Shown: positions 20,357 to 34,228, numbered from the stretch's first letter. The stretch is DNA of 64,000 nucleotides from Lepisosteus oculatus (GCF_040954835.1 NC_090714.1:3708501-3772500), one strand, 5' to 3'. Program-made: numbers and translations. Notes: generated by a model from the sequence alone, not told the origin.

Positions 20357-21374
20357 TGTCATCATGTCGGGATGAACCTGTAGGAAGGGCAGCAGGCGAA
20401 CTCCTCACGTCAGTGTGCTCAGTGTAACACTATGCACTCATAGCCATCAGTTGTCATCAGTGGTGTTTTTTTAATGATCATACACTGGTGCCTTGGCTTT
20501 CTCGGTTGGATCTCCCCATCCATTGGTCGTTTGGATCATTCAGTGCATCATGATGTATGCCGGTCTGCACTTCTCTTGCTGATGCTTATTTGGATGATCT
20601 AACCAAGACCTAGATTCATTGCTCTAGTGTCCCTCACCTTGCTGGTTGCACGTCTGACTGAAGCGGTGTCCCCTTCAGAGGAAGGGCATGTTAGTTTCCT
20701 TTTGTTTGTGTTGTTGACTCACTTGTGCCCAGTCAAATCTCCTGGCAATCAAGTGATTGAGTGACTATGCCAGAAAGCCAACCAGCACCACACTCACCTC
20801 TTTTGTGTATTAGCTAAACCATTCAATGGACATGGAGCTCAAAATCACAATTTAGAAGAGAATGTAAATGGAATTATTCTGGAGCAAACATTTCTTTTTG
20901 TTATGAATATTGTTGAAGTTATCCAAGTGTGCAAATGTGTAAATACTGGAGTCTGTTCAGAATATTTGGAGAATAATGGACATTTACAACCTCTTTTAGG
21001 GCACAGCTAACAAATGTTTGAACACCAAACAAATTCCAGATATAAACACTTATTTAATGACCTATTACACATTAGAACATATTTGAATGCCAGCATGCTG
21101 AACTTATTTGGACCTTGTAATTTCTGCACACAAGATGAGTCTGTGCATCTTCATTATAGGATGTGGGAAGTGCATCTGTGCCATTTCAGCCTTGACTTGA
21201 TCCCACAAAACATGAAAGTGAAATGAAACCTGTTAGGGTCCAGAGCTCCTTTAGTACTGTACCTGTTACATTGCAGGTTTTCTGTCTAGCAACTATGCCA
21301 CTTTTTTATTGAACAGAGATCATAATTATTTCCTTTATCACCTGTATCAGCACCTTACTGCTGCTGGCTACTTG

Positions 21375-21700
21375 ACTGTAGCATCTACGGCTGGTCAAAA
21401 CATGTGGTTCATTCTAATGCAAAACTCTACTAGGATAAAAGAAGTCTTTATAGTTGAAAAGAATGTCAGTTTTATTTTATGTTATCTTTTGATACTGGTA
21501 TACTTCAGAAATAAGAAACTCTTATGATTGAGTGAATTAAACTGTAGTATCTATGGCTGGTCAAAACATGTGGTTCATTCTAATGCAAGTCTCTACTAGG
21601 ATAAAAGAAATCTTTATAGTTGAAAAGAATGTCAGTTTTATTTTATCTTCTGCTACTGGTAAACTTCAGAAATAAGAAACTCTTATGGTTGAGTGAATTA
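21375..21700. repeat. Two-copy local tandem duplication, about 166 bp unit
   Basis: The sequence starting ACTGTAGCATCTACGGCTGG at 21375 is repeated from 21541 (ACTGTAGTATCTATGGCTGG). Both copies share the ATGTGGTTCATTCTAATGCA and ATAAGAAACTCTTATG blocks. The second copy has a few substitutions and a 6-bp shortening. Neither copy has a coding frame of note. Confidence 0.88.
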
Positions 21701-24079
21701 ATAGTGCAAATGTACACATAGGACTGCTATTTTTCCCCACTTAGACTTTTCACTACTACTGGTTAATGAACAGCTATTAGGGGACTGTTTTTCAGCATCT
21801 TGATCTTAATCCTGGTGCTGTAGCTGTGCGCACTTACAGGTGCAGCTTCATGGCCTTCACCTGTCCTCACCCTGCTATTTCAGAACTGAAAACACATTTC
21901 CAAGCCCGCTACCTGCTCTACAAAAAACAATTAACGGGTGCTCTTAGAACAAGATTTTCCAGTTAACTGGTGCTCTTAAACCAAGATTTTCCAACTGGCA
22001 CGATGGCTACTAAGAACAGAACTGCTGATCTTCCACTATAATTTATTTTGTGCTTGGCAACATCAGGCATGTAGAAACCTAACAGAAAACAGGCTAGGGG
22101 GATCACGTGACAGCCTGCGAGAACGGGTAAGACTCATCTGCCTGTGTGGCTGCTGGATCAGCTGTAATAAGATCTCAGGCAATGGGACTCGCTTGCCTCC
22201 CCCTGTCCCGTTGTTTTGGATGAGCCAGTCTTGCCAAATGATTTGCTTTCAACAGCACCTGTAGTATATTCAAACAGCTCCCCACCCCCTTTAGCACAGC
22301 TCACCAGCTTAGTTTCATCAGGCTGGAGGCTGATGGTGCAGTCCCGTGAATTTGCAGAGGAGGCCTGGTGAAGGTTACGATAGGATTCATCAAGATGCAT
22401 CTTACTTACAAAAACGAATGCACTGGGTTTACGTCTGCTCATTGTAAAGGATTTTACACAACATGTATGATATGACTGCAGTCACTTTTTATCCTAGTCA
22501 AATTCTATGAAATGAGAAGATGACATTCAATACAGCCTGGCTGCCCCGTAATTAACAGCTTTCAAAAACCATCAAGTCGTTACGTAAAGCATCCCTCCCC
22601 CATAACAGTATAACATTTCCTGCACATCTGACTAGTTAGCCAATGCTTCATAGAGTGAGGTTAATTTCCTTTTATCTTCAGAAAGCGTCTTGCAGCTCCA
22701 GGGTTGCTGTAACTTAGTGGGTCAAATTCATATCACTGTCGGTGACAATAGAAACAAGGCATCCCACAGATGGGAGTGAGCCTAGATCGAGAAGTATCCA
22801 AGTGACCTTAAGATGATCAGCTCTCCTCTGCTCTCCCATCAGCTAAAGCTTGAAACAGCCTCCCTCCCACTGAGACACAAAACACTACTCCTTATCCGCA
22901 TCCTCATATTAACAAAACACAATGTTAAACAGAACTTCAAACTTGTAGAGATGTAAGTGTCCTCAACTAACTTGGTTCCTGCAAACAAGGAACTTCCATG
23001 GGGCAAGTGGGTAAGAGGTGGCTTGCCCCTAAGAAACTGCTTCATCTGGAAGTGGGCCCTGACAACCACATGGTCTCCACCCTCTGACAACACACTATAG
23101 GGATGCCCATCCCACACACTTTGTAATTTAAAGTGCTGAAAAAGCACCAAGAGCCTACAGTGAAGGGAAAAGCTTTAATTATGTAGAATCCCAAACCGCA
23201 AACTTTTGGAGATCCTGGAGATCGTGTGTATGCGTTGCTGTGGCTATATGTAACTTCTGTCCCAAATACACAACTCCAATGGTCGTGACGCCTTCATCCT
23301 GTTGTTGGGGCAGTCGCTTGCAGGTGTGCTGGATCCTGTTTAGTAGTCGTGATCTTCATCCTGACCCCTCGGAAATGTCTCTTTACACCCAGCTCTTAGG
23401 AACGTAGCAGCTTCGTCTAGCAGACAGGCAACTCTTCATGAGGAAGTCCGGGTATAATCTGTCATTCCAATATCCTGTTCCAGTCGCAACCAAACTGGAT
23501 CCATGGCTCAGTTCGCCCTAATTCCCAGTGTAGCGCTTCCCTGTAAAACAAGCCAGACCATATATTAATCCTTGACTCTTCAAAGGTTCGATATGGGGTT
23601 TTTCTGTTTTACAAATTTCAGACCTGCATAAAAACAGCATTATATGCTTCTAATATTACTGTGGTTTAAAATACACGTCTCTGAAAAGAAAAGTGTGGTT
23701 TTCGTAGATATAACAGACCCTCTGAATAAATAGCTGTGCAACCAATTTTTGGTCCTCATCGCAGGTTCTGAAATCATTATCAAGATGGGAAACATGGGAG
23801 TCCTTTGAATGGAAGATCTACAGGATCAAAGTCTGCTTTCTTATTGGGCCTTGTTCAGATATCTGCCCATTTGTGAAACAGGTGGGGGTAAACCAGGGTC
23901 AAGTTTCCTCACTCTTCACACAGGCCTGAGAGGAAGACAAACCAGCTACTAACGGGTACAGAAAGTAAAGCAGAAGAATAGGTAGTACTGCAGGGAAAAG
24001 GAATAAAGTTAGCCAGAGGAAAAAGGCAAGAGGCATGTTTCCACCCAAAGGACCTTATTTCCAATGCAATAACCAAGGT

Positions 24080-24185
24080 GCCTTGCTGAAGTCTTCTTTG
24101 ACACATGGCTAGATAAGATCCTTGGATCAACTGACTACGAACTACCAAACGAGCTAGACAGGCCAAAGGCCTCCTCGTTCTTTGT
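24080..24185 (+). repeat. Interspersed repeat fragment (ATCCTTGGATC family)
   Basis: Holds TGGCTAGATAAGATCCTTGG, then a variant of the ACTACGAACTACCAAACGAG block and GGCCAAAGGCCTCCTCGTTC. The same string order is found near 60330 and 46620. It may lie in the dnaja3 3' flank. Confidence 0.6.
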
Positions 24186-24885
24186 TAGCAGTCCTTAATC
24201 CCAGCAGCACTGGTAAAAATGAACTGATAGTAATTCAATCTGCAACTGGTGGAGACCTAAATAAAAATACTTATATTCCACCTTAATAAAATGTATCTCC
24301 TTTTGTCGATTTAGATTTGCCGATTTTTTTTTAATCTATCCATATAACTTGCAATCAACAACTTTCCCGTCATTTCTCGGCTCGCAGCTAGAAACTTTGC
24401 AGCCGCACACGGGAAAAATGAGGAAATGAAGGTAGGGTCCCACAACCTGCCCAGCGTCGAGCCACCAAGACTACACTGCTGCGTGCTGGAGGCTCGAGGC
24501 TGATGGGAGGAGAGGCATGGCCTTCACCTGCAGTTGCCCGGAAGGTCACAGGGGCTGATGGCCCGACCTTTTCTTCACCAGCACTTGGTCAACCATGCAC
24601 TGTTGCTTGGGGACACCAGTTACAGTTGGCTAGTTCCATGACCCAGGCTCAAACCTACTCTCAAGTGTAAATGTTAATACTGGCTGATCATGCTTTGGAA
24701 TCCCTAGAGAAAACTTGACTGAAATCCCATTTTTTTCCCCTAGAAACAGTGGTGCCCAGCCTGGAGTAAACCCTAGTGTTGCGAAGTCTTTTTGGAGATG
24801 GAAACAGCTGACAGCGGACAGCAGAGAGGAGAGGAAGGGAAGGTGAGAGTGCGGGGTCTGAGAGGGCCTACCTGGGCTGGGGCTG

Positions 24886-27800
24886 TCAGAAGCTAAACAT
24901 TTTCTTTAGTTTGGAGATGAAGCCCTCCTCTTTGTCTTGGCCCTCCTCAGGCCTGTCCTGCCCTGCATCAGGGCGTGCCCCCCTGGAGCCCCCACCTGGA
25001 CACAAATGGGTACTGTGTCAGTGGGCTTTGATAGCCAGGCAAAGTAGATTACCATGGATGAGGTGACTAAGCTCCTGCCTGGGTGTGGGGACTCCCACAG
25101 GACCCCAGCCCTGGACAGCTTGTCACCAAGAGTCCAGTAACCCAGTTACCTCGACTGCAGGGAGGGAGGACTCTGCCGCACTTACACAGCTCAACGTGTT
25201 GTTTCGTTTTCATATAGTTTTCAAGAGAACCACATGAAAAAAACGGAACAGGAGGGAATTTACACAAAGGGGTGCACGAGCCTGGAGAAAATGGCTAGCA
25301 TTGTTTCAGGAAACAGCTGGACGAGATCCTCAGATCACTTCACTACTGACATCCAAAGAAGCTGGACTGGCCCCAATGGCCTTCGCTCGTTTCTCCACCC
25401 GCCCATCATCCGAAAGGCGCTTCCAGGGAAGAGTGGCGCCAATCCGACCCCCATCCCAGAAGCACGGGGCGCAAGGCAGCACTCAGCCTTGGGAGGGCTG
25501 CCTGTCCCCCACAGGGACTAACTGGACAGAAGATCCACTGCTCAGCAGGTCTTTGGAACGAGGTGAGAAAACCAGAGCAAGAGCGAACCCGTGGGAACAT
25601 GCAAGCTCTACACACGGAGATTTTTCAAACCAGTTCACCAGGGTTTTTGTTTTTCGCTCAGACGCTTTGCAGACGTCAGCCGAAATGGGAGAACCGCGCC
25701 CCTAACCTGGAAAGGTGGAAGAGGGCTCGGTGTTCTGGAAAGGGAAGCAAGCGATGTCTGCGCAGGAGGGGAGTAAGCAAGCGACAGAGTGTCCTACCTG
25801 CTGCAGTGTTAGTGATGCCATTTACAGTTCCTTCCACATCCGTCTCGTCCTCCGCAAAGCTCACGAGCAGAGCCCGCTGCCGGTCCGTCAGGTTCCTGCA
25901 GGGGCGGAGAGAACAGGCGGGACGCCCGAGTCAACGTGGGGTTTCAGCATGGAGCAGAGTCTCGTTATACCTTGCGATCAGAGCCCTGTGCTGCCAGGCC
26001 TCACCCAGCGACAGGCCTTTCACCTGCTGGAATGGGATGGGGGGTCACAAGCAAGATTTAACGCAGCCCGTCCTGATATTCCACCGCCCATGAGGGAATG
26101 CGCCAATGTCAAGAGCCACCTATGACGATGCCGCTCCCTCCTGCTGTAATTCTGCTAACTGCTGGGACACAGCGGGAAGAACTGAGGGATATACTGGAGG
26201 CAGTGTAGTATGACACACGAGCGACAGAGTGACATCTCTTACTTGGGCACCCGGATCTTGATGTGGACGTAGTGGTCTCCGTATCCATAGCTGTTGACCC
26301 GAGGGATCCCCTTCCCGGAGAGACGGATCCTCTGATCGCCCTGGGTGCCAGGCGGAATCTGCCAGGACAAGCCACAACGAGCTTTACCACTTCCAAAATG
26401 CCTTCCAAGAAGCCTAACAACCACATTTATACTTCTCTACAATGAATCAAGTACTGTGGAGATTCAACACTTTTACAAATATACTACATTTTTTATTTTT
26501 TATCTCTGAGATAATTTCATCTTTATCATTCAGCTGACACTTTTTCCCCCAGCAGATGGCAGCAGTGCGACTTCACATACTTCTGAATGACCATTTAACT
26601 GTTCTCTCATTTATATCCTATTCTTCACCTAAGCTATGTGTCTGGGATAGTGCATTTCATACTGTACTTGGTTAATTAATGGAGATCACAGATCTAACCC
26701 TGGTGGACATTATGGAGCACACAACTAAGCTGAGCCTGGGTGTCTATAGGAGGCAGGTGCAAACAGGAGCATCCAATGAAAGAAGGGGAAAAACGTGCAG
26801 AATCCACACAGACAGCTGATCTTGGAACTGGATCAGGGACTCTGGACCTGTGAGGCAGCAGTGCTAAGCCCCACACTACTGTGCTGCTCCTACATCCCAG
26901 ATGAACTCAGACTGCTAGCTTTAACCTGCACTTTTTCAAGTGGGGGATGTACTGTCCATTTCGGACTAAGAGATAGGACGAAGATCCACAACCGCCGCAG
27001 TCTACCCACCGCGATATTCACGGTCTCGTAGAGCCCCTGTGCTCGGGCCGTGCCCCCCAGGATGGCCTGGGACACGGAGATGAAGAGGTCGGAGTGGATG
27101 TCGGCTCCGTCCCTCCGGAACACCGGGCTCTTCTGGACCTGCAGGCAGAGGACAGGTCATAGGTCAGGGTCAGAAATGGCTGCAGTGAGCAGGTGATCGC
27201 CTGTCTTGGAAAGCGCACCTCGAGCCAAGGATCAGAAGCACTGCATGTTTTAATCACATAGCAAAGGACTAAATCGCCAGGGCCACACAGTGCCTAGAAT
27301 GCAGGAACACAAGAAAGCCTGATCTCTATCTTCACAGCCCAATCCTCCTATCATTTCTCATGCTATAAGCGAGCCTCTTGCTGCCGAGCCTGAGGATATA
27401 TCTTGCAGGCACTAATATGGATCAGTCCTAGAGCAGAAAGACTGGTCATGAACGTGAAGAACCCCATAATAAAAACCTTCAGAGGCTTTCAGCGACTCTT
27501 CATCTATACGTGAACAGCGGTAAAGGAGAGCGTTTTTTACTGACCATTTTTTGGGACTGCACATATACACATGTCCAAAATCGAGTTACAGGAGTTAAAA
27601 CAGAAAATTTCAGTTTTGCACGCAAAACGTACGCACAAATTTAAACAGGTGGGTGAGCTGGACCAGTCTGGGTAGAGTACCCTGCTCAGCGGAAAAGCAG
27701 CAGCGTCCCCACCTGGGGGTCCACACTGCTGCTGGCTGCCTGGCGCACGGCCATTTCACACCACAAACCTCTTCCCTGCTTTGCAGCTCGTTACTTATAA

Positions 27801-30800
27801 GACCAACAGAGAGATGACGAGCCTCAGATGAACGCGCTACAAGGGCCGGTCACTCACCCGGAAAGTGATGAAGATCTCTTTCTTCCCCACGGACATCCGG
27901 ACAGTCTGGCCATCCTCCACCCCTACGCAAAGAATCATGGTTAAAACAGCCCAGCCCAAAGAAAGGACTGCCCTGGGCCAGTGGGGATGCTGGAAGGGAG
28001 CAGGCTGTGTTGCAGTCTAGCCCCACTGGTCAGCAGGAATAGGTGGTGATAAATGGACAGGCTGCATAGTGCAGCAGAAGCTCCCGACCCTGGTCCTAAA
28101 GGGACGCCGTGTCCGCTGGCCTTCATTTACAGAACATCATTGCTGCTGAAAACCAATTCATTACGACGGAGGCGTCCTTCGTGTCATCTTCACACGACAG
28201 CACGAGTGGCATAGAAACCCGACACCGTCCTTAGTCTTCAGTTTTGAGAAGCGGACTCGATTCCACGGCACACTCGTTCTTGTTTAAGGGTACGCGCGTC
28301 CTTGTGGTTAAAACTGCCTTCACATTAGGGTGGAAAATGTGACAGTGTGTATTCTGCAACGCTGGACACTCGTGAATACTGATCCCACAGTGGCAGCTAA
28401 GCTCTCGGTAATTTCTGGGCGCTGGCATTGTAACAGGTTGTTCATCTTGTAATAACGCAGTCATTCCCCCCCGTTGATGATGGCTGAGCCCTACACTGAC
28501 GGCGCTAATTGACGGGCTGCTCACCTGCAGGCACGGGCACCTTCACCGTGCGCCTCTGCTTCGTCTGGCCCGTCCCCCGGCACACCACGCAAGGCGTGGT
28601 CATCACAGAGCCCCGCCCCCCGCAGCGCCGACAGGTGGAGCGCATCACGAAGGGGCCCGTGTTTATCGTCTCCTGCAGGGGGCGGCAGCGGGCGGACCGT
28701 TACTGGAGCACCAGCGTTTCAGGCCGAGGACACGCTGGACCAGAGCTCTGTTTGCCAGTACCTAACCTCAGCATCTCCCTGCTACACGGAGGAGTGAGCG
28801 TGGGAGCAGGCTGGCATTTCCAAGTGGATGTTTGAATGACATACACTTGGTTTAGGCATGGAAATGAAAGGCAAATACGTGAAACTGAATGATCGGGTGT
28901 ATCTGCATGAATTTTACACAGAATTTGTTTTTGCATAATTTAATACACCAAGGCCAAACTGTCCACCCTATTTTTAAGGCCGTTAAGGAACAGTAAATAA
29001 CACAACAGAATTTTATATACCTTGACATACCATGTCAATGCAGGCTGCTTTTGAAGTATAGACTTTACAGTAAGACTTTGTCACAAACAATCCTGAATTT
29101 CCAAGTAGGGGGAAAAAAAAAAACTTAAAGCGAAACATTCAAAACATGAGTTTGCTGTGCATTAGCTTTCAGGTGATTTCTATTCTGCTGTCAAGAGACA
29201 AGGATATATTTAACAGTTACAGTAGTACAAATGAGCTCTATGATTCAGATAGGGTGGGTCTGAGGCTGGCTCATGTACCGTCACTGGAGTTTGACCAGGA
29301 CTGTACAACTGGTTTCCTAGGAAACACACCCCACTGGGATGTCCTCTCATCAGCTCTGACCGTCCTGTGTGTCACTGCAGAGCGTGTGACATGTTAATGG
29401 CTTGACAACAGCCGAATGGCCTAATGGAGAGGGCAAGAGGAGTCTGCCCGCGGCCCCACATCCTTCTCACGTGGGTACAGGGGCTATGGCTGTGAGCCGC
29501 CGTGTAAACCGGCCCGCACACAACGCAACCTATATCGACAGGTCTGCAGGGATACACCTGGACAGGACGGTGTGCTCTTGCTGGCTACATTAATTCGTTT
29601 TGAATATTTCCGAGACCTGAATTATTCATCCATTTGTAGAGCTGCTCACATCAGGCTAAGAACACACGGCTCAAGTAAGTGTGTCACGCAGCTCCGGCAA
29701 GGAGCCGAGCCTGTTTAACAGAACCCAGGTTAGAAGAAAACAAAAGCCGCGTTTGTTTGTGTCTGGGGAGCTCTTCCGGCTGTTGGGTTTCGTCAATTTG
29801 CTTTCAAAGGCAGCTTTTCCCCCCACACACAACACCTCATTAAAATAAATTAGGCATCACTGGCCATTTCGGAAACCCCCATAACCGCCCTCTATATGGT
29901 GGTCTGGATCTACAGCCCTCGTATCGGTACGATGGAGAAAAAAGGTCGCTTCTGTGAAAATGTGCACCGTCCTGGAGGCGATCAGACTCAGAATCTAGTG
30001 GTGGATGCTGGCGTGTATATATACTGTTTAAGTGAGGGTTCTCATGAAAGGTGTGGACCTGGCAATGCTGCGTGGGCGGACGTTAGAATAAGCGCCCGCA
30101 GGACACAGCCTGGCAGGAAGGCGCTCACCGGCAGTGGGTGCCAGGCGTGCGTTCGGAGGTGCTCACCATGCCAGTGCCGTTGCAGTAGTGGCAGTGCTGC
30201 AGCTTGGTGCCCGGCTCGTTGCCCTTGCCGTCACAGCGCTGGCACGAATCCTCAATGTTGACGGAGATCTCCTTGTTCACCCCCTTGGCCGCCTGGGTGA
30301 ACGTCAGCTCCATGACGTACTGGGGGAGGAGAAACGGCAACTCAATTCGGCCCCCTCCCAAGATGTGATGATCCGAAGCCTCTGGCGGCGCGGAGTCGGA
30401 GACGCAGGGTCTCTCCTCCGCGAGGTACGCACCTCCTGGGGCTGCTCGAAGATGGAGTTGAAGTTCCCGAAGCTGGAGCCGGAGAACTCCCCGAAGATCT
30501 TGCGGAAGAGCTCCTCGGGGTCCATGCTGGTCCCGCCGCGCCAGTACTGCTGGCTGCCCGCTCCCGCCTGCCCTGGGTCGAACCCGGCTGCGCCGTAGGT
30601 GTCGTACTGCTTCCTCTTCACGTCGTCACTCAGCACCTGCGCGCAGACGGGGGGTCCGTGAGGAGGAGGAGGAGGAGCAGCGAGCTGGAGCCTTCCTCTC
30701 CCTCCTGCTCCTGGACTCCCGCGCAGCTGAGCTCTTTATCCAGCTCAACCGGCTTGCGGTCCTGCTGTTACCTTTCTAAGCCTTCTGCCTGCCTGGAGGC

Positions 30801-33800
30801 TGGCGGCTCACTTATTTCTTTATGGAGCGCGACAGTAAATCGGCTTCCTCCTGCCCGTGACCCTCGCGGGTTGAAAACGGCGAAGGAGGTCGAATTCGTC
30901 GCTACAACTTAGCAAGCGCAGCACGTCTATACTTCTCCAGGAACGGGAACCCAAAGTTTAGAAACCAGACCGAAGAGTCCCCTTTCCATGGAGATCCAGA
31001 AGCTTAAAATGTAGAAAGAAGCAACCTGCTCGAGCACAGAAAAAGTTGACGGGTGGTTAAACTGTTATGAAATGAATATGTAAAAATGGGCAACCCTGGC
31101 CCGAGCTTGCGTAGCTTTAAATCACTCAAAAATACACCCGAGAAGTGGAGACGTAGGTCTGTTTTCTCAAACTTACCTCATAAGCTTCCGCCAGCTGGGC
31201 AAACTTCTCCTTGGCCTGGGGGTCATCCTTGTTTGTGTCAGGATGGTACTTCTTAGCAAGCTGAGGGGAAAAGGCTTCAGTTTAGTCTCCAGGGGCCCTT
31301 TGCCCCCCTCTCGCGTTCCAGTCGCAGGGACAACAATTTACTTTATTTAAACAAACGCCTCAGAGTCTCTGCTGAACACCGACATCCAATGCCTGTCCCT
31401 GCCGAGTCAGTTCAGCACTGAAGGAACATTAAACACAGGACTTTCTTCTTACTGGTCTGTAGGCTTCGCCTTCTGTTTCCGGTCATGGCATAGAACAAGA
31501 ACCTTTAATAAACAGTTTTATCGGTTTCTTATTTAAGAAATAACAAAGGGTACAGGCTTTCACAGAAATTCTACAGCAGCTCTCGTCATCTTTCCTGCGT
31601 CTGCAGTCTCTCGAGCTGTAGCCACGTCTCTCACCTGGTAATAAGCCTTTTTGATCTCCTTCTGCGTGGCCGACCGGGACACCCCCAGCACTTGGTAGTA
31701 GTCCTGCTTGTTTGACGCAGAGGCGCTGGTGTGGAAGGCGGGGGCAGGGATGACACTGGGGCTCCTCACTCCTGTATGGGCACGTGGAGACCCGGCTTAA
31801 CAGTTGGGGTCTGAGCTCTGCCAGGGGGCACAGGCAGACTACAGCACCACAGCCCAGGGAGGCAGCAGGCCAGAACCTCCCGTGAGTACAGTCTCCCTGG
31901 GAACTCAGAACTAGAGTGCTGTACTTTTTAAAGAGCAAATCAACATATGACAGCACTCTCGGTATTAAACTGGAATATTCCTTTCCAAACCATACTCCAT
32001 GTGCAGCTGCAAGACTGCATAATATTATTGCAAGACTGAAATAATAAAGGACATCGCTAGCTGCCTGAACCCCATGATGTCGAACTGCTTAAAGATAAAC
32101 TGCTTGTTGATAAAGCCAGAGATCAACTGTCATCAGTGCAACTTTTGTAAGCAGACTCTCACTGGTTACTGCAAGGATCCACAGACGTCAGGCATTTAAA
32201 GCACCATACAATATAACAGAATCCAGAAAGTATTCGTACATCTCTCCAATCCACAAGAAGACGAGATCAATGCTGCTTTCTGAACTGCACTAAAGAAAGT
32301 TCCAAACGTTGCTTCTCTGACATCAGAGTGCACTGATTCTTGATATCTTTCCTGATCTCCAGTTAGGCTTAGAAAGAAAAGAAACGTAGCACTCCGTTAC
32401 TGAGTGTACTGTATGTGTCAAGAGAAATCAGCCATGCAGGACTGTGTACCGATTTCATGATTGACTTTGTTGCATAAGCACTAATAAACTCACATTAGTG
32501 GGAGAGCTGAGCAGAAACAGGTCAAGGGGTGATCCCAACCCACCGATTGTGAAGAAAGAAAATTACAGAAAGGAACTGCAACGCCCCAGTTATAAAAATA
32601 ACCTCTATATATTGAGGCGCCTTCACATCCTCATGCTGCGTGTGAAACATGGGCTTTCTGGCAAGATGAGAATAGGACATGGTGTCTTGTGGGTATTCTA
32701 CTGGCCTGAGCCCCACTGGATGAGGTAGGGAGACCTAAGGCATTTGGAGGCCCAGGGACAGACACAAGCTCACAGGATCTATGAGGGGAAAAGGGCAAAA
32801 TCCAATTGCAATGTATTGCAGAGAACGAATCCCAGATGTACAGCTTGTACTGTTTCCAGCTGTGGCTCCAGACACTATTACACTGTGACCTAACACAAGA
32901 CCAAATGGTGATCAATTCTACTGAAAGCAACTTGTTAATTATGGCACTTCTGTTCACCGAAATCTCAGTACTCCACCTACTAAAAAGAAACTGCTAACTT
33001 TGTCAATATATTGCATATATAAGTCATGACTCTGCTGAATATCAGTTTATACAAACAGCAGGCTCTTGCAACAAATGAATCTGATAATCACAATGAAAAG
33101 TGTTTATTTTGGTAATACTTTCAAATACTGGCCAATCCAGTCTGGACTCCTTATGGATCTAACTGTTAATCAACATTTGGTACAAGAATAACCAGAGGAA
33201 GCAAGTAGCCTATGAGATATATTCAAAAAATATATCTTGTTTTAAAAGTTTAGCAATGTCAGCTGCTACCTGCTCAAAGTCTAGCAATGTCAGCTATTTG
33301 TCGTTTTTATCCCAATCACACCTAGAAGATTTGGAACTGAACACAAAGGGCGTTTCGGTAAGATGCGTCCATTTGACGCTTTCTCGAATACTGTCGCAAC
33401 TAGTCTTCAAAGGTAAACAGATTGAAACCTCCATATGATCAACATTTACATATAGCTCAAGTCACCACGATAACTGTAATTATATCTTCCGCACTAGTCT
33501 TCAAAGACTTTTTCTGCAAAAAGGGGGTTTATGAATTACGAGCGACACATGCCTATGGGTGCCTTTTGTCACAGTTTGTTTCTGCGGTAATTTTTCCCTT
33601 CCTGCTCTTAAATCTCCACAGCCGGAAGCATGGCACACAAAGTAGCGACCATGCTGCCAGTCAAGGTCAGCTGCTGGAGCGGAGGAAGTTTCTGGTAGCC
33701 GAAGAGAGCACACCTGCGATCTAAGATCAACACGAAAAGTGCTGCTTCTTGCATGAAGTACGGACGTCAAACAGAAAATATATGCAATTTACGATCATGT

Positions 33801-34228
33801 CATCCAGAGGTACTTTGTGTCACGCCGTTACGTCTCTTTCGTAATGCCGGTAGAGACGTCAAGGGAAGCACGCGTGTAGTCTAGACATATCACACATTTC
33901 ACTACAATATTGACAACGCAATGAAAGAAATACGCTAGCTGTTAATTACACAGCCCCCAAACCCTGCGCAACTGTAATGTACATTGCAAGAGTTCAGGAT
34001 ATAGGCATTCCGGCTCGTCTCATTACCTGCTAATGCTCTCAATGTCAGGACGTGGCCGGGCCCTCCGCCGCCCCCGGGACGATACTGCGATGCACTCAAG
34101 GCAGGAACGGGACGCAATGTCTCCGTATGGGCGCGGGCGAACCGCGAGCAGCCCCGACGCTGCCCGGCGGAGACGGCCACGAAGATCCAGCGTGAGGAGC
34201 ACCGGACCGCAGGAGACGCCATCATCAT
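24886..34228 (-). CDS. dnaja3: DnaJ homolog subfamily A member 3 (mitochondrial Hsp40/Tid1), complete
   Basis: Eleven coding exons on the minus strand: 34228-34027, 31771-31635, 31260-31177, 30636-30433, 30319-30167, 28672-28525, 27922-27858, 27138-27010, 26358-26243, 25895-25798, 24995-24886. All have AG/GT ends and sum to 1446 nt, or 481 aa (human DNAJA3: 480). The protein is a J-domain co-chaperone of mitochondrial Hsp70. Residues 1-80 are Arg/Ala-rich with few acids, as a matrix-targeting sequence. The J domain starts near D91 (DYYQVLGV) and has HPD at 119-121. A Gly/Phe linker is followed by a zinc-binding domain with all four CxxCxGxG motifs ([32 protein letters not shown]). The client-binding region includes [18 protein letters not shown], and the tail ends SKLKKMFSF. 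Three ATGs stand in a row (34228, 34225, 34222); the third aligns best with human. The large intron 31772-34026 shows nothing recognisable. The gene is head-to-head with coro7. Confidence 0.97.
25290..25390 (+). repeat. Interspersed repeat fragment (ATCCTTGGATC family), degraded
   Basis: TTTCAGGAAACAGCTGGACG then AGATCCTCAGATCACTT and AATGGCCTTCGCTCGTTTC follow the same order as the 46590 and 60170 copies. It lies in the last dnaja3 intron. Confidence 0.5.
26695..26890 (-). repeat. tRNA-headed SINE, degraded 5' half, minus orientation
   Basis: CAGAATCCACACAGACAGCT, then GAACTGGATCAGGGACTCTG and TGAGGCAGCAGTGCTAAGCC read, in reverse complement, as the tRNA-like head with its GGCTTAGCACTGCTGCCTCA block. 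It is followed by the start of the body. It lies in the dnaja3 intron between exons 27138-27010 and 26358-26243. Confidence 0.65.
28673..30166 (-). other. dnaja3 intron with no recognised element
   Basis: About 1.5 kb between dnaja3 exons 30319-30167 and 28672-28525. It contains an A-run near 29109 and several short ORFs without recognisable motifs. I see no repeat family or RNA gene in it. Confidence 0.5.
31772..34026 (-). other. dnaja3 first intron, no recognised element
   Basis: Largely AT-rich 2.25-kb intron between the signal-peptide exon and the exon that starts the J domain. CTAGTCTTCAAAG occurs twice (33398 and 33493), and GTCTAGCAATGTCAGCT resembles TTTAGCAATGTCAGCT about 30 bp earlier, a small local duplication near 33248-33296. 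No gene or transposon was recognised. Confidence 0.5.

Larger units (their letters stand above)
15620..24885. other. hmox2-dnaja3 intergenic region with no recognised gene
   Basis: About 9.3 kb between the convergent 3' ends of hmox2 and dnaja3, so it holds both 3' untranslated regions, whose ends I could not fix. AATAAA occurs on + near 17866 and 19478 but far from the stop codon. Recognisable content is a SINE at 17064, a Tc1 transposase fossil near 20200, a local duplication at 21375 and a repeat fragment near 24080. The rest is AT-rich sequence with only short, non-conserved-looking ORFs. NMRAL1, which I recall lying between DNAJA3 and HMOX2 in human, was not seen. Confidence 0.6.

Noticed and set aside
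22158..22442. 94-codon minus-strand ORF
   Set aside because: No recognisable domain, no splice or promoter context, and intergenic position; length is within chance.
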